A model generated the notes under the pieces. It made no database searches, had not been told where the DNA came from, and saw nothing but the letters and a program-made list of their open reading frames with translations. From positions 1-64,000 of the forward strand of contig NZ_BSOS01000099.1 of assembly GCF_030160635.1 (NCBI RefSeq): a DNA stretch of 64,000 bases. Reading direction: 5' to 3'. A program made the position numbers and the translations under genes. The stretch is from Acidocella aquatica. GTDB taxonomy: Bacteria > Pseudomonadota > Alphaproteobacteria > Acetobacterales > Acetobacteraceae. Positions 30,633 through 38,790 of this stretch are shown one piece after another. Position 1 is the first letter of the stretch; each line of letters opens with the position of its first letter.

Positions 30633-31664
30633 AGCGCGCTGCAGCGGGCGGTCTACGTAAAATGTGAGGATAATGCCAACGAGGTAGATGGCGGCGAGGA
30701 TGGCCGGGGCGGCAGTGTGGGCTGGCAGCATCCAGCCCAGCAGGACGATCAGCGGCATGTGCGCGATGTAGAGCGGGTAGGACATCGCCCCCAGCCGCTG
30801 CGCCCATTGGCCGCAGCGGAAAAGCTGGCAGGCTTCCAGCACCACGAGGCCGTAGAGCAGCAGCGCGTAGCCAAGGGCGGCCAGGGGTATTTGCAGCTCG
30901 CTGGGATAGTCAGTGCCCCATTTGGAGAGGGCCAGGCTGTGCAGGCAGAGCGCGGCGCCAAGCGCCAGCGCCGCGGCGCCTGCCAGGAGCGATGGCCGCA
31001 GGGTGACGAACAGCCAGCCGGCGGCAAGGCCCGCGAAGAACAACACCTCCCAGGCGCTGATGAAATGATTCGAGCTTTGCAGCAGATAAACGTTGACGGT
31101 GGCAAGGGATTTAACCACCAGCCCGCCTTTCATCCAGTGCCAGCCGCGCAGCCAGGTGCACCAGCGGATGGCCGGGGGCAGGTAGAGCCAGAGGACTGAG
31201 AATACCCAGAAGCCCAGCACATAGCGGCCGATGATGGGGGTGAGGCAGAGGCCGAACATGAGGTAGAAGGCCAGTTCGTAACGCAGGGTCCAGGCGGCGG
31301 GGATGATCTCAGGGTAGGCGGCGGGGTCGAGGGAGACCAGATGCCAGAGCGCGCCGCGGGGGATTTCGTGCCAGCCCGCCAGCAACACCGGCAGCAATAT
31401 GAGCCAATACAGCGGGTAGATGCGGCAGGCGCGGCGCCACCAGAAGTTTAACGGGCGGGCCCAGGTTTTAGGGTCGCCATGATGGGCGGCGACCATGACA
31501 AAGCCGCTGAGCACGAAGAAATATTGCACCGCGAGCGGGCCGAGCGCCAGCGCATGCAGCGCGGGAGCCAAGGCTGGCAGATGCGTGACCACGACGAGTG
31601 AGGCGGCGATGAAGCGGCCAAGCTCCAGCGCGCCGAGCCGGGGTGGGGGGGGCTGGTCCGTCAC
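30597..31664 (-). CDS. Acyltransferase 3 family membrane protein
   Basis: This integral membrane protein of about 355 residues has about ten helices of the acyltransferase 3 family (PF01757), which O-acylates sugars of lipopolysaccharide, exopolysaccharide or other acceptors. The family start is LGALELGRFIAASLVVVTHL, followed by AVQYFFVLSGFVMVAAHHGD, where the FFxLSGF motif is diagnostic; WWRRACRIYPLYWLIL follows. The start is uncertain: GTG 31664 has AAAGGAG 14 bases upstream, and GTG 31718 would add 18 residues. The 3' end overlaps the converging orphan gene by 36 bp. Confidence 0.88.
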   Translation of the reverse strand: MTDQPPPPRLGALELGRFIAASLVVVTHLPALAPALHALALGPLAVQYFFVLSGFVMVAAHHGDPKTWARPLNFWWRRACRIYPLYWLILLPVLLAGWHEIPRGALWHLVSLDPAAYPEIIPAAWTLRYELAFYLMFGLCLTPIIGRYVLGFWVFSVLWLYLPPAIRWCTWLRGWHWMKGGLVVKSLATVNVYLLQSSNHFISAWEVLFFAGLAAGWLFVTLRPSLLAGAAALALGAALCLHSLALSKWGTDYPSELQIPLAALGYALLLYGLVVLEACQLFRCGQWAQRLGAMSYPLYIAHMPLIVLLGWMLPAHTAAPAILAAIYLVGIILTFYVDRPLQRALRGIPRRLGPQ

Positions 31665-31809
31665 GGTGGTGTGCAAAACTCCTTTGGCGGCGGACGGGTT
31701 TCTAAACCCCGCTTCCACGGCGTATCTTGTTCCGCAAGCCTGGGCAAGGCGCTGAATTCAGGGGTTTTGGGTGGTGGCAGGCGGGCGCGGTGAACCGGCT
31801 GGATGGCGG

Positions 31810-32331
31810 TTAGGGCAGCTCGGCCGCGGCTTTAAGGTTTGCCAGCCAGATATGATCGTCCCGCTCCAACTGGGCCTGCGAGAAGAAAGCGCCGATCAGG
31901 AAGCCGCTGACCGACTCGCTGGTGGTGACCAGGGTGGTACCGTCGGCCTGGGGGTTGAGGGTCCAGGTCTGGATGGCGTGGAAGTTGAGGACATCGCCGG
32001 TCCAGGCCAGGGCCTGCGCCGGGATGAATTGGCGGACGGCGGCGTGGATGCTCATGCCATCGGCGTTGTAGGAGAACAGGCTGCCGTTTTGCAGAACGTA
32101 GGGGGCGCTGGTTTGCGGAATGCTGGGGTTCCAGCCCGGCCAGGCCTGGGGATTGGCCAGCAGCGCCCAGATTTTTGCCGCCGGGGCTTTGATGCTGATC
32201 TGCTGGGTGGTTTGGCGCGGGGCCTGCGGGTCGGTTTTTCCTTGCGCCGCGAGGCTGCTCTGGCGCTCGCTCGGGGAGCCGCAGGCGCTGAGGCTGAGCA
32301 ACAGACAAAACAGGGGAAAACCGCGACGCAT
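31810..32331 (-). CDS. SRPBCC-domain lipoprotein
   Basis: The 173-residue protein begins with a lipoprotein signal whose lipobox is LSAC (Cys at residue 17), so the mature protein is lipidated and sits in the periplasm. The rest has the START/Polyketide_cyc2-like fold pattern: QQISIKAPAAKIWALLANPQ, WPGWNPSI, then TWTLNPQADGTTLVTTSESV and a final long helix. This fold binds hydrophobic ligands in a deep cavity; the ligand is unknown. It overlaps the YmdB-like gene by one base and may be co-transcribed with the replication genes upstream. Confidence 0.82.
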   Translation of the reverse strand: MRRGFPLFCLLLSLSACGSPSERQSSLAAQGKTDPQAPRQTTQQISIKAPAAKIWALLANPQAWPGWNPSIPQTSAPYVLQNGSLFSYNADGMSIHAAVRQFIPAQALAWTGDVLNFHAIQTWTLNPQADGTTLVTTSESVSGFLIGAFFSQAQLERDDHIWLANLKAAAELP

Positions 32332-33143
32332 TAAACCTCCGGCAGGGTTGCTCGGAGCCGGCCGCCCAGGCGCACCGGCTCGATACGGGTTGCAAGGCCG
32401 TCTTCACCGGTTTCGATGAAGGCACCGCATACGGTGGCTTGACCTTCAGCCGGGGTCAAGCGCTCTCCCGGCATTTTGCGGATAAAACGGGCGACGGCGG
32501 CATCTTTGCTCATGCCGATGACCGAATCATAGTCGCCGCACATGCCTAAATCAGTGCAATACGCGGTGCCGCGCGGAAAAATCTGGTGGTCGGCGGTGGG
32601 GATATGGGTGTGGGTGCCGACCACGGCCGAGACCCGGCCATCGAACGCATGGCCAAAGGCCATTTTCTCGGAGGAGGCTTCGGCGTGAATGTCCAGGATG
32701 ATGGCGTGCAGGCTGTTGCCGAGGCGGTGGCGGGTGAGCAGCTCGTCCATGGTCATGAACGGGCAGTTGAGAGGGTCCATGAACAAACGCCCCATGGCCT
32801 GGGCAACCAGCACCTTGCGGCCATCGGCCAGGGTGACGAGGGCGGAGCCCTGGCCGGGCGTGCCGGGCGGGTAGTTGAGCGGGCGGATCAGGCGTTTTTC
32901 CTGGGCGATGTAGGGGATGATCTCGCGGCGGTCCCAAGCGTGGTTGCCCAGTGTGATGACATCGGCCCCGGCCTTGAAAAGGGCGTCGGCCATGTCCGGC
33001 CCGAGGCCAAAGCCATGGCTGGCGTTCTCGGCGTTCACCGCCACGAAGTCGAGTTTCAGTTTTTCGCGCAGTTCGGGAATGGCTTTGATGGCGGCGTCAC
33101 GCCCGGCGCGGCCGAGGAGGTCGCCAAGGAAAAGGAGTTTCAT
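32331..33143 (-). CDS. YmdB-like metallophosphoesterase (TIGR00282 family)
   Basis: The 270-residue calcineurin-like phosphoesterase carries all family metal motifs: FLGDLLGRAGRDA (start), AVNAENASHGFGLG near 36, ITLGNHAWDRREI near 63, LDIHAEASSEKMA near 151 and VGTHTHIPTADHQI near 176. B. subtilis YmdB hydrolyses 2',3'-cyclic nucleotides and affects biofilm; no specific role is known in alphaproteobacteria. It overlaps recF by 4 bases, so it belongs to the dnaN-recF transcript. Confidence 0.92.
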   Translation of the reverse strand: MKLLFLGDLLGRAGRDAAIKAIPELREKLKLDFVAVNAENASHGFGLGPDMADALFKAGADVITLGNHAWDRREIIPYIAQEKRLIRPLNYPPGTPGQGSALVTLADGRKVLVAQAMGRLFMDPLNCPFMTMDELLTRHRLGNSLHAIILDIHAEASSEKMAFGHAFDGRVSAVVGTHTHIPTADHQIFPRGTAYCTDLGMCGDYDSVIGMSKDAAVARFIRKMPGERLTPAEGQATVCGAFIETGEDGLATRIEPVRLGGRLRATLPEV

Positions 33144-34252
33144 AGGGGGGCTATAACGCCTTCATGGATGCGATAACAGGCGGCTTGCAGGCCGGCGAAG
33201 GGTTCAATGTCAGTCCCCGTGATCCAGGCGGCCAGGTTGAGCGTGGTGAGCGCCGCGAACAAGGCGGCGCGGTGGGCGGCATCGAGGTGGACCAGGGGTT
33301 CATCGAGCAGCAGCAGCGGCGCGGCGCCGCGCGTGGCGGCGATGAGCGCGGCATGGCCAAGCACGATACCGATGAGCATGGATTTTTGCTGGCCGGTGGA
33401 GGAGAGCGCGGCGGGGCGGGCCGTCGCGGCGTCAGTGATGAGCAGATCGGCTTTTTGCGGGCCGAGGGAGGCGCCGCGCTGGGCGGTATCCTGCGCGCGG
33501 GCGGATTTATAGGCCGCGCGCAGGGCGTCCTCGACCTCAACCGCCGGGGCGGCGCGCAGTTTTTCGGCGATGGCGCAGTTGAGGCCGAGCCTGACCAGCG
33601 GAAACGGGGCAGCGGCGCCGCTGGCCAGGGTGGCGTTGAGTTGGGCGATGAGTGCTGCGCGGGTGGCGGTGGCGGCGACGGCGTGGCGGGCGCAGGAGTC
33701 TTCCAGCCCGTCGAGCCAGAGCGGATCAGGGTTTTCAGCCAGCAGGCGGTTGCGCTGGGCGGCGGCGGATTCGAAGGCGGCGATTTCGCGGGCGTGGTGG
33801 GGTTCCAGCGCGATGACCAGGCGGTCGAGGAATTTGCGGCGCCCCGAGGCGGTGTCGGTGAACAGCCGGTCCATCTGCGGGGTGAGCCAGACGGCGGCGA
33901 GGCGCTCGGCGATTTCTGATTGCGAGCGGGGTTTGGCGCCGTCCAGCATGAAGACGCGGCGCTCGGGCGCCCCCTCCACCGCGCCGGTGCCGATTTCGAA
34001 CAGGCCGCCAGGGCCGGAGAGTTGCGCGGCGACGGCCCAGGTTGCGGAGGCGTCTGGCCCGCGCCGCGCGAGTTCGGAGAATTTGGCGCCACGCAGCCCG
34101 CGGCCGGGAACCAGCAGCGAGGCAGCCTCCAGCAGGTTGGTTTTGCCGGCGCCGTTCGGCCCCGCGAAAACGCAAATCCGCGCCGCGGGGGTGAAGCGCA
34201 GCGCGGGGTAGGAGCGGAAATCAGTAAGCGTGAGACGGGTTAGATGCGTCGT
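33140..34252 (-). CDS. recF: DNA replication/repair protein RecF (start codon not canonical)
   Basis: RecF is an SMC-like ATPase that loads RecA at gaps. The frame reads THLTRLTLTDFRSYPALRFT at its start, then Walker A VFAGPNGAGKTNLLEA, then the signature STGQQKS and Walker B LLLLDEPLVHLD. This is a complete RecF of about 370 residues. In this frame there is no ATG, GTG or TTG from upstream (within dnaN) until GTG 33979, which lies after Walker A and cannot be the start. The interval given begins at an ACG (34252) next to the dnaN stop. Possible explanations are a near-cognate start, a +1 shift at GTC-TGA-C from dnaN, or a sequencing indel. Order dnaA-dnaN-recF is standard. Confidence 0.85.
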   Translation of the reverse strand, partial: TTHLTRLTLTDFRSYPALRFTPAARICVFAGPNGAGKTNLLEAASLLVPGRGLRGAKFSELARRGPDASATWAVAAQLSGPGGLFEIGTGAVEGAPERRVFMLDGAKPRSQSEIAERLAAVWLTPQMDRLFTDTASGRRKFLDRLVIALEPHHAREIAAFESAAAQRNRLLAENPDPLWLDGLEDSCARHAVAATATRAALIAQLNATLASGAAAPFPLVRLGLNCAIAEKLRAAPAVEVEDALRAAYKSARAQDTAQRGASLGPQKADLLITDAATARPAALSSTGQQKSMLIGIVLGHAALIAATRGAAPLLLLDEPLVHLDAAHRAALFAALTTLNLAAWITGTDIEPFAGLQAACYRIHEGVIAPL

Positions 34253-34253
34253 G

Positions 34254-35378
34254 TCAGACCCGCATCGGCATGAGGACGTAGACCGCCGAGGCGTCGTCCT
34301 GGTCGCGCACCAAAGTGGGGGCCGCGCCGTCAGCGAAGATGAATTCGACCTTGCCTTTGATCTGCTCGGTCACATCGGAGAGGTAGCGGGCCTGGAAGCC
34401 GATCTCCAGCGGGCCGGACTGGTAATCCACCAGCTCGGGGCCCAGCTCCTCCGAGGCGCTGCCCTGCTCGGCGCTGGCGGCGGAGATGACCAGCAGGTCT
34501 TTCGCGAGCGAGAGCTTCACCGGGCGGTGTTTCTCGGAGCTGATGGCGGAGACGCGGCCAACGGCGTCGTTGAAATCTTTTTTATCGATGCGCAGCACCT
34601 TGTCGTTCCCGCGCGGGATCACACGGTCATAATCAGGGAAGGTGCCGTCAATGAGTTTGCTGGTGAGGCGCATGTTGCCGATGGTGAACTGGATGCGCGT
34701 CTCGGAGAGGGCAACCTCGACTTCGCCGGAGGCTTCGTCGAGCAGCTTGCGCAGTTCGGTGACGGTTTTGCGCGGAATGATGACGCCAGGCATGCCCGCC
34801 GCACCTTGCGGCAGCGGCTCCTCGACACGGGCGAGGCGGTGACCGTCAGTCGCCACGGTGCGCAGCACGGGGCCGGTGTCACCCTCGGCGGCGTGCAGAA
34901 AGATGCCGTTGAGGTAATAGCGGGTTTCCTCGGTGGAGATGGCGAATTTGGTGCGGTCTATCAGCCCGCGCAGCTCCTGTGCGGAGAGCACGAAATGGTG
35001 GCTGAGCTTGCCGGCATCGAGCTTGGGGAATTCATCAACGCTGAGCGCCACGAGCGAGGTGGCGTAGCGCCCTGCGCGCAGGGCGAGCTGGGCATCGCCG
35101 CCCGGGTGGTCCAGCTCGATCTCGGCATTGTCCGGCTGGCGGCGCACGATTTCATACAGTGTGGCCGCGGGCACGGTGATGGCGCCGTTGCGGGTGGTCT
35201 GGGCGGTGACCTCCTCAACCAGGGAGATCTCCAGGTCGGTCGCGGCGATGCTCAGCTTGCCGTCCCGCACAGCCAGCAGCACGTTGGCGAGAATGGGAAT
35301 CGTGTTCCGCTTTTCGACCACGTTCTGCACATGGGCCAGCGACTTGATGAGCGTTGCGCGGTCGGCCTTGAACTTCAT
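34254..35378 (-). CDS. dnaN: DNA polymerase III subunit beta (sliding clamp)
   Basis: The 374-residue clamp has three repeated domains that encircle DNA and tether polymerase III. It starts MKFKADRATLIKSLAHVQNV and includes RNTIPILANVLLAVRDGKLS. DVLRIDKKDF-type VLRIDKKDFNDAVGRVSAIS near 238-257 and the C-terminal VYVLMPMRV are canonical. It lies 140 bp downstream of dnaA. Its TGA at 34256-34254 abuts the recF coding region in a different frame. Confidence 0.98.
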   Translation of the reverse strand: MKFKADRATLIKSLAHVQNVVEKRNTIPILANVLLAVRDGKLSIAATDLEISLVEEVTAQTTRNGAITVPAATLYEIVRRQPDNAEIELDHPGGDAQLALRAGRYATSLVALSVDEFPKLDAGKLSHHFVLSAQELRGLIDRTKFAISTEETRYYLNGIFLHAAEGDTGPVLRTVATDGHRLARVEEPLPQGAAGMPGVIIPRKTVTELRKLLDEASGEVEVALSETRIQFTIGNMRLTSKLIDGTFPDYDRVIPRGNDKVLRIDKKDFNDAVGRVSAISSEKHRPVKLSLAKDLLVISAASAEQGSASEELGPELVDYQSGPLEIGFQARYLSDVTEQIKGKVEFIFADGAAPTLVRDQDDASAVYVLMPMRV

Positions 35379-35518
35379 GATACCCTTCCAGACGGAGAAC
35401 CGGATTCTTATGCCCCGTTATCGAGACCGATTCGTGTTTTACCGTAGCAAGGGTTGTGGGGATAGGGAAGGCACCGGATTTTGGCGGCGCGGCGCGCTTT
35501 TGGCGTGGGCGCCCGGCT

Positions 35519-36934
35519 CTAGTTCTCGAGCATCCGGCGGAGCAATTCCACATCCTCGCCAAAGGCCGCGTCCTGGCCGATCAGCTCGGTGACGCGCGAG
35601 ACGGCGTGCATCACCGTGGTATGGTCACGGTCGCCAAAATGGCGGCCAATGTCAGGCAGGGATTTGCTGGTGAGCTGCTTGGCCAGATACATCGCCACCT
35701 GGCGCGGGCGGGCGATGTTGCGCGCACGCCGCGCGGAGGACATCTCGGCGATGCGGATATTGTAATGATCCGCGACCTTTTTCTGGATTTCCTGAATCGA
35801 AACCTTGCGGTCATGCGCCTTCAACACGTCATGCAGCACTTCATGCGCGGCTTCCAGCGTGATCTGGCGGTTGAACAAATTGGCGTGGGCGACCAGCCGG
35901 TTGAGCGCGCCTTCCAGCTCACGCACGTTGGAGGTGATTTTGCGCGCGAGGAACTCCAGCACCTTGCCGGGGACATCGACGCCAGCGCGCTCGGCCTTGG
36001 TCTCCAGGATGGAGATGCGAAGCTCGAAGGTGGTGGCATGAAGATCAGCCACCATGCCGCAGCCGAGGCGGGTGCGCAGGCGGTCATCGAGACCGGAGAG
36101 ATCGGAGGGGGATTTATCGGCGGAGACGACGATTTGCTTGCCGGCATCCACCAGGGCGTTGAAGGTGTGGAAGAACTCTTCCTGCGTGTTGTCCTTGCCG
36201 ATGAGGAATTGCAGGTCATCGATCATCAAAACATCGACGCCGCGCAGCTCATTCTTGAATTCGAGCGTGGATTGCGAGCGCAGCGCGTTGATGAAGCGGT
36301 ACATGAATTTTTCCGCCGACATATAGGCGACGGAGACCTGACCGCCGCCCTTATGCTGGGTGGAAAGCTCCCAGGCGATGGCGTGCATCAGATGCGTTTT
36401 ACCCAGCCCGACCCCGCCATAGAGGAACAACGGATTGAACCCGGCGGTGGCGGGGGATTCCGCGACGCGGCGCGCGCAGGCATAGGCGAACTCATTGGGC
36501 TTGCCGACGACAAACGTATCGAAGGTGAAGCGCTGGTCGAGCGGGGCGGCAACATCGGCGCGCGGCACCACGGGGGCAACCGCCGCCGGAGCGGCTTCCA
36601 CCGGCACGGGCTCAGCCAGATTCGGGGCGGTGCCACGGCCGGGCTGGGAGCGGATGTCCACGCTGCGGATGGCCGGATTTTCAGCCTGCCAGAGGCTGGC
36701 GACCAGTTCACCATATTCCTTTTTCACCCAGTCGCGCAGAAAGCGCGTGGGCAGCACCAGGGTGACCTCATCGCCATCAACCCCGGCCAGCGCCACCTGC
36801 TTGAGCCAGGTGCGGTACTCCACCTCGCCAACCTCAGCCTGCAGGCGGGCACGCACGCGGCCCCACTGCTCGGTGAGGCCGGTTTCGCCCTGACGCGGCG
36901 ACGAAGATTTCAGCACGACGTCGCCATCACGCAT
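35519..36934 (-). CDS. dnaA: Chromosomal replication initiator DnaA
   Basis: DnaA opens oriC. Domain I is at the N-terminus (WGRVRARLQAEVGEVEYRTW). Domain III carries Walker A YGGVGLGKTHLMHAI and Walker B VLMIDDLQFLIGK. Domain IV has FGDRDHTTVMHAVSRV, the DnaA-box binding helix. ATG 36934 (471 residues) is chosen because GGAGGT sits 7 bases upstream; in-frame starts at 36955 (ATG) and 36973 (GTG) would place that site inside the gene. The order is rpsT-dnaA-dnaN-recF. No DnaA-box cluster was seen next to it, so oriC is probably elsewhere. Confidence 0.97.
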   Translation of the reverse strand: MRDGDVVLKSSSPRQGETGLTEQWGRVRARLQAEVGEVEYRTWLKQVALAGVDGDEVTLVLPTRFLRDWVKKEYGELVASLWQAENPAIRSVDIRSQPGRGTAPNLAEPVPVEAAPAAVAPVVPRADVAAPLDQRFTFDTFVVGKPNEFAYACARRVAESPATAGFNPLFLYGGVGLGKTHLMHAIAWELSTQHKGGGQVSVAYMSAEKFMYRFINALRSQSTLEFKNELRGVDVLMIDDLQFLIGKDNTQEEFFHTFNALVDAGKQIVVSADKSPSDLSGLDDRLRTRLGCGMVADLHATTFELRISILETKAERAGVDVPGKVLEFLARKITSNVRELEGALNRLVAHANLFNRQITLEAAHEVLHDVLKAHDRKVSIQEIQKKVADHYNIRIAEMSSARRARNIARPRQVAMYLAKQLTSKSLPDIGRHFGDRDHTTVMHAVSRVTELIGQDAAFGEDVELLRRMLEN

Positions 36935-36941
36935 GGAACCG

Positions 36942-36947
36942 ACCTCC
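36942..36947 (-). promoter_or_regulatory. Shine-Dalgarno that decides the dnaA start
   Basis: GGAGGT on the minus strand, 7 bases before ATG 36934. It is much stronger than anything before the two upstream in-frame starts. Confidence 0.75.
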
Positions 36948-37302
36948 AGGCTCATTCCCAATTCCCGCTCCACCCTGTTAACGCCGCCTCACGGTCAGCC
37001 CCAGGTTGCAAAAAAACCTGACTCCGACCTCACATTCCCAGAATTGAGACAGTCGCTAGTGCGTTTGTAAGCGCTGGAACTTAGGTCAAAAGAGGGCGGG
37101 TACGCAAGCGTTCGATTCGTCCGCCGCACCGCCCAAACCTCTGAAACGGCAAAGTTTAGCTGCAAAAACAAGGAGATTTAAATTTCCAAGATTCTTAAAA
37201 TGACATTTACGTTTTGATATCAAAACAAAAACGCCAAGCACAAAAATAATGCCGGCGTCAAGCTCATTTTACAATGAGATTACACCGGCACCGGAATATC
37301 TT
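36948..37302. other. dnaA upstream region with AT-rich tract and nested hairpin
   Basis: The dnaA-rpsT gap is about 400 bp without a gene. The 37140-37245 part is AT-rich. At about 37251-37290 an imperfect outer pairing GCCGGCGT/ACACCGGC encloses a perfect inner hairpin CTCATT-TTAC-AATGAG. No TTATCCACA-like DnaA boxes were found on either strand, so an origin here is not supported. It most likely holds the dnaA promoter. Confidence 0.45.
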
Positions 37303-37332
37303 AAAAATAGGACGGTGATTTCCACCATCCTA
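37303..37332 (-). terminator. Rho-independent terminator of rpsT
   Basis: On the minus strand TAGGATGGTG and CACCGTCCTA form a 10-bp stem (one G-T pair) with a 5-base loop, followed by five T residues. It lies 9 bp after the rpsT stop, so rpsT is a separate unit from dnaA. Confidence 0.88.
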
Positions 37333-37340
37333 CCGTTTAA

Positions 37341-37610
37341 TCAGGCTGCGGAAACCGCCTTGACCTGCGCCGAGAGGCGGGAGATTTTGCGCGAGACGGT
37401 GTTGGCCTTCAACACGCCTTTGCCAACAGCGCGCTGCAGCTCGGGCTGGGCTGCGCGGAAGGCGGCCAGAGCCACCTCCTTGTTGCCGGAGGCGACGGCT
37501 TCTTCAACCTTGCGGATGGCGCCATGCACGCGCGACTTGCGCGCCTTGTTGCGCGCGGTGCGGGTAGCGGTTTGGCGAATGCGTTTTTGGGCGGATGCGA
37601 TATTGGCCAT
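37341..37610 (-). CDS. rpsT: 30S ribosomal protein S20
   Basis: The 89-residue, highly basic, helical ribosomal protein binds 16S rRNA early in 30S assembly. [20 protein letters not shown] followed by [20 protein letters not shown] is the canonical S20 start. Its place just upstream of dnaA on the same strand is typical for alphaproteobacteria. Confidence 0.98.
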   Translation of the reverse strand: MANIASAQKRIRQTATRTARNKARKSRVHGAIRKVEEAVASGNKEVALAAFRAAQPELQRAVGKGVLKANTVSRKISRLSAQVKAVSAA

Positions 37611-37696
37611 GATGTCCGAAGGAAAAAGGTGTGTTTAACGAAGGGCGCGGTCTAGACCGGGGCGGGCCCTGCGTCAAGTAAGCAAGCGCGGGGCGC

Positions 37697-38041
37697 CTAT
37701 TCGCGTATCACCCAATGCTTGCGCATGGGCTCGCTAACCTCCCAGGTGCCGGTGAAGCCAGGCTCGATGACGAAGGACTCGCCGGGACCAGCGGCGATGC
37801 GGGTGCCGTCGTCGCCGGTGATGACGCAACGGCCGGAGATGACCAGAACATATTCCCATTCGCCATAGGCGATGCGCCATTTGCCAACGGTGGCCTCCCA
37901 CTCCCCGGCGCTGAGTTTTGCGGCGGGGTTATCATAATGCACCCAGGTGCGGGTTTGCGGCAGGCCGGAGAGGAGCTTCTCGGCCGCTATGGGCTCCCAC
38001 ACCGCCTCCCCCGCTTGGGGCAGCTTGATAAGATGGCTCAT
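37697..38041 (-). CDS. Cupin-domain protein (Cupin_3/DUF861-like)
   Basis: The 114-residue protein is a single small beta-barrel of the Cupin_3 type (PF05899). WEATVGKWRIAYGEWEYVLV near 48-67 gives the first cupin motif, with Glu in place of some of the usual His residues, and GPGESFVIEPGFTGTWEV near 85-102 the second. Related proteins include EutQ-like and ureidoglycolate-type cupins; no enzyme activity can be assigned. It overlaps the lipoprotein gene upstream by 4 bases (ATGA), so the two are coupled. Confidence 0.82.
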   Translation of the reverse strand: MSHLIKLPQAGEAVWEPIAAEKLLSGLPQTRTWVHYDNPAAKLSAGEWEATVGKWRIAYGEWEYVLVISGRCVITGDDGTRIAAGPGESFVIEPGFTGTWEVSEPMRKHWVIRE

Positions 38042-38790
38042 TGCGGGGCCGCCTGGCCGAGCGCCGCCGGGCCCGCGCCGGGCAGGTAGTTGGGCACCGC
38101 GGGGTTGGTGTTGACCGGGTTGGCGGGCGCCGGAGTCTGCGGGGCCGGGGCAGTGCCGGGGGCCGTTGGGGTGAGCGGTGTGAGCGGCGTCGCCTGGATA
38201 GCGCCGGGCGCGCCCGCCCCCCCCGCCGCCAGCGGCGCGGTGCCCGGGGTGCCAGACCAGGAGATCCAGCTGCTGAGGTTATGCTGAAGCTGATATTGCA
38301 GCTGCACGTTCATATCATCCATGAGCTTTTTCGTGAGGCCATAGAGCGCCGCCTGCGTATCGTTCTGCGAGGCATCGGAATCCGGCGCGGTCTGGCTGGC
38401 GGAGACCGTGGCCTCGGCATAGCCGGTGGAGCGGCCGTCCGGGCTGGCAACGCTGACATCCACCGTCATCGTGCCGGTGAGGTTGCCGTTCACTTGGTCG
38501 ATGGAGGCGGTCTGGATGGCAATTGTGGCCGTGCCCGGCGCGCCGGAGGCGACGATGCGCCGGTTGAGCATGTTTTGCAGCGTGGTGATGGGTGAGGCGG
38601 GGTCCTCGCCGATCAGCGTCGCCTGGCTGGGCGTGGGCACATAATTATTCACCACGCTTAAATTGGCGACCTTGAGGACCAGCGGCGGCAGGTATGAATA
38701 ATCCAGCGGCGCGAAGGTCTGCAGCGGCGGCGGCGAGCTGCAAGCCGCCAGGGCAAGAACCGCGAGGGGGGAGAACTGCCAGTGTTTCAT
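38038..38790 (-). CDS. Lipoprotein of unknown function with Pro/Ala-rich tail
   Basis: The 250-residue protein has a signal peptide and lipobox LAAC (Cys at residue 17). A central domain of about 140 residues (VVNNYVPTPSQATLIGEDPA, then LQNMLNRRIVASGAPGTATI, then GNLTGTMTVDVSVASPDGRS) resembles periplasmic lipoproteins that assemble alternating strands and a helix. The final 70 residues are a low-complexity Pro/Ala/Thr tail. The function is unknown, and the protein is likely in the outer or inner membrane facing the periplasm. It overlaps hslO by 4 bases, forming hslO-lipoprotein-cupin. Confidence 0.78.
   Translation of the reverse strand: MKHWQFSPLAVLALAACSSPPPLQTFAPLDYSYLPPLVLKVANLSVVNNYVPTPSQATLIGEDPASPITTLQNMLNRRIVASGAPGTATIAIQTASIDQVNGNLTGTMTVDVSVASPDGRSTGYAEATVSASQTAPDSDASQNDTQAALYGLTKKLMDDMNVQLQYQLQHNLSSWISWSGTPGTAPLAAGGAGAPGAIQATPLTPLTPTAPGTAPAPQTPAPANPVNTNPAVPNYLPGAGPAALGQAAPQ

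Noticed and set aside
36974-37340. Origin of replication next to dnaA
   Set aside because: No cluster of DnaA boxes on either strand; AT-rich tract alone is not enough.
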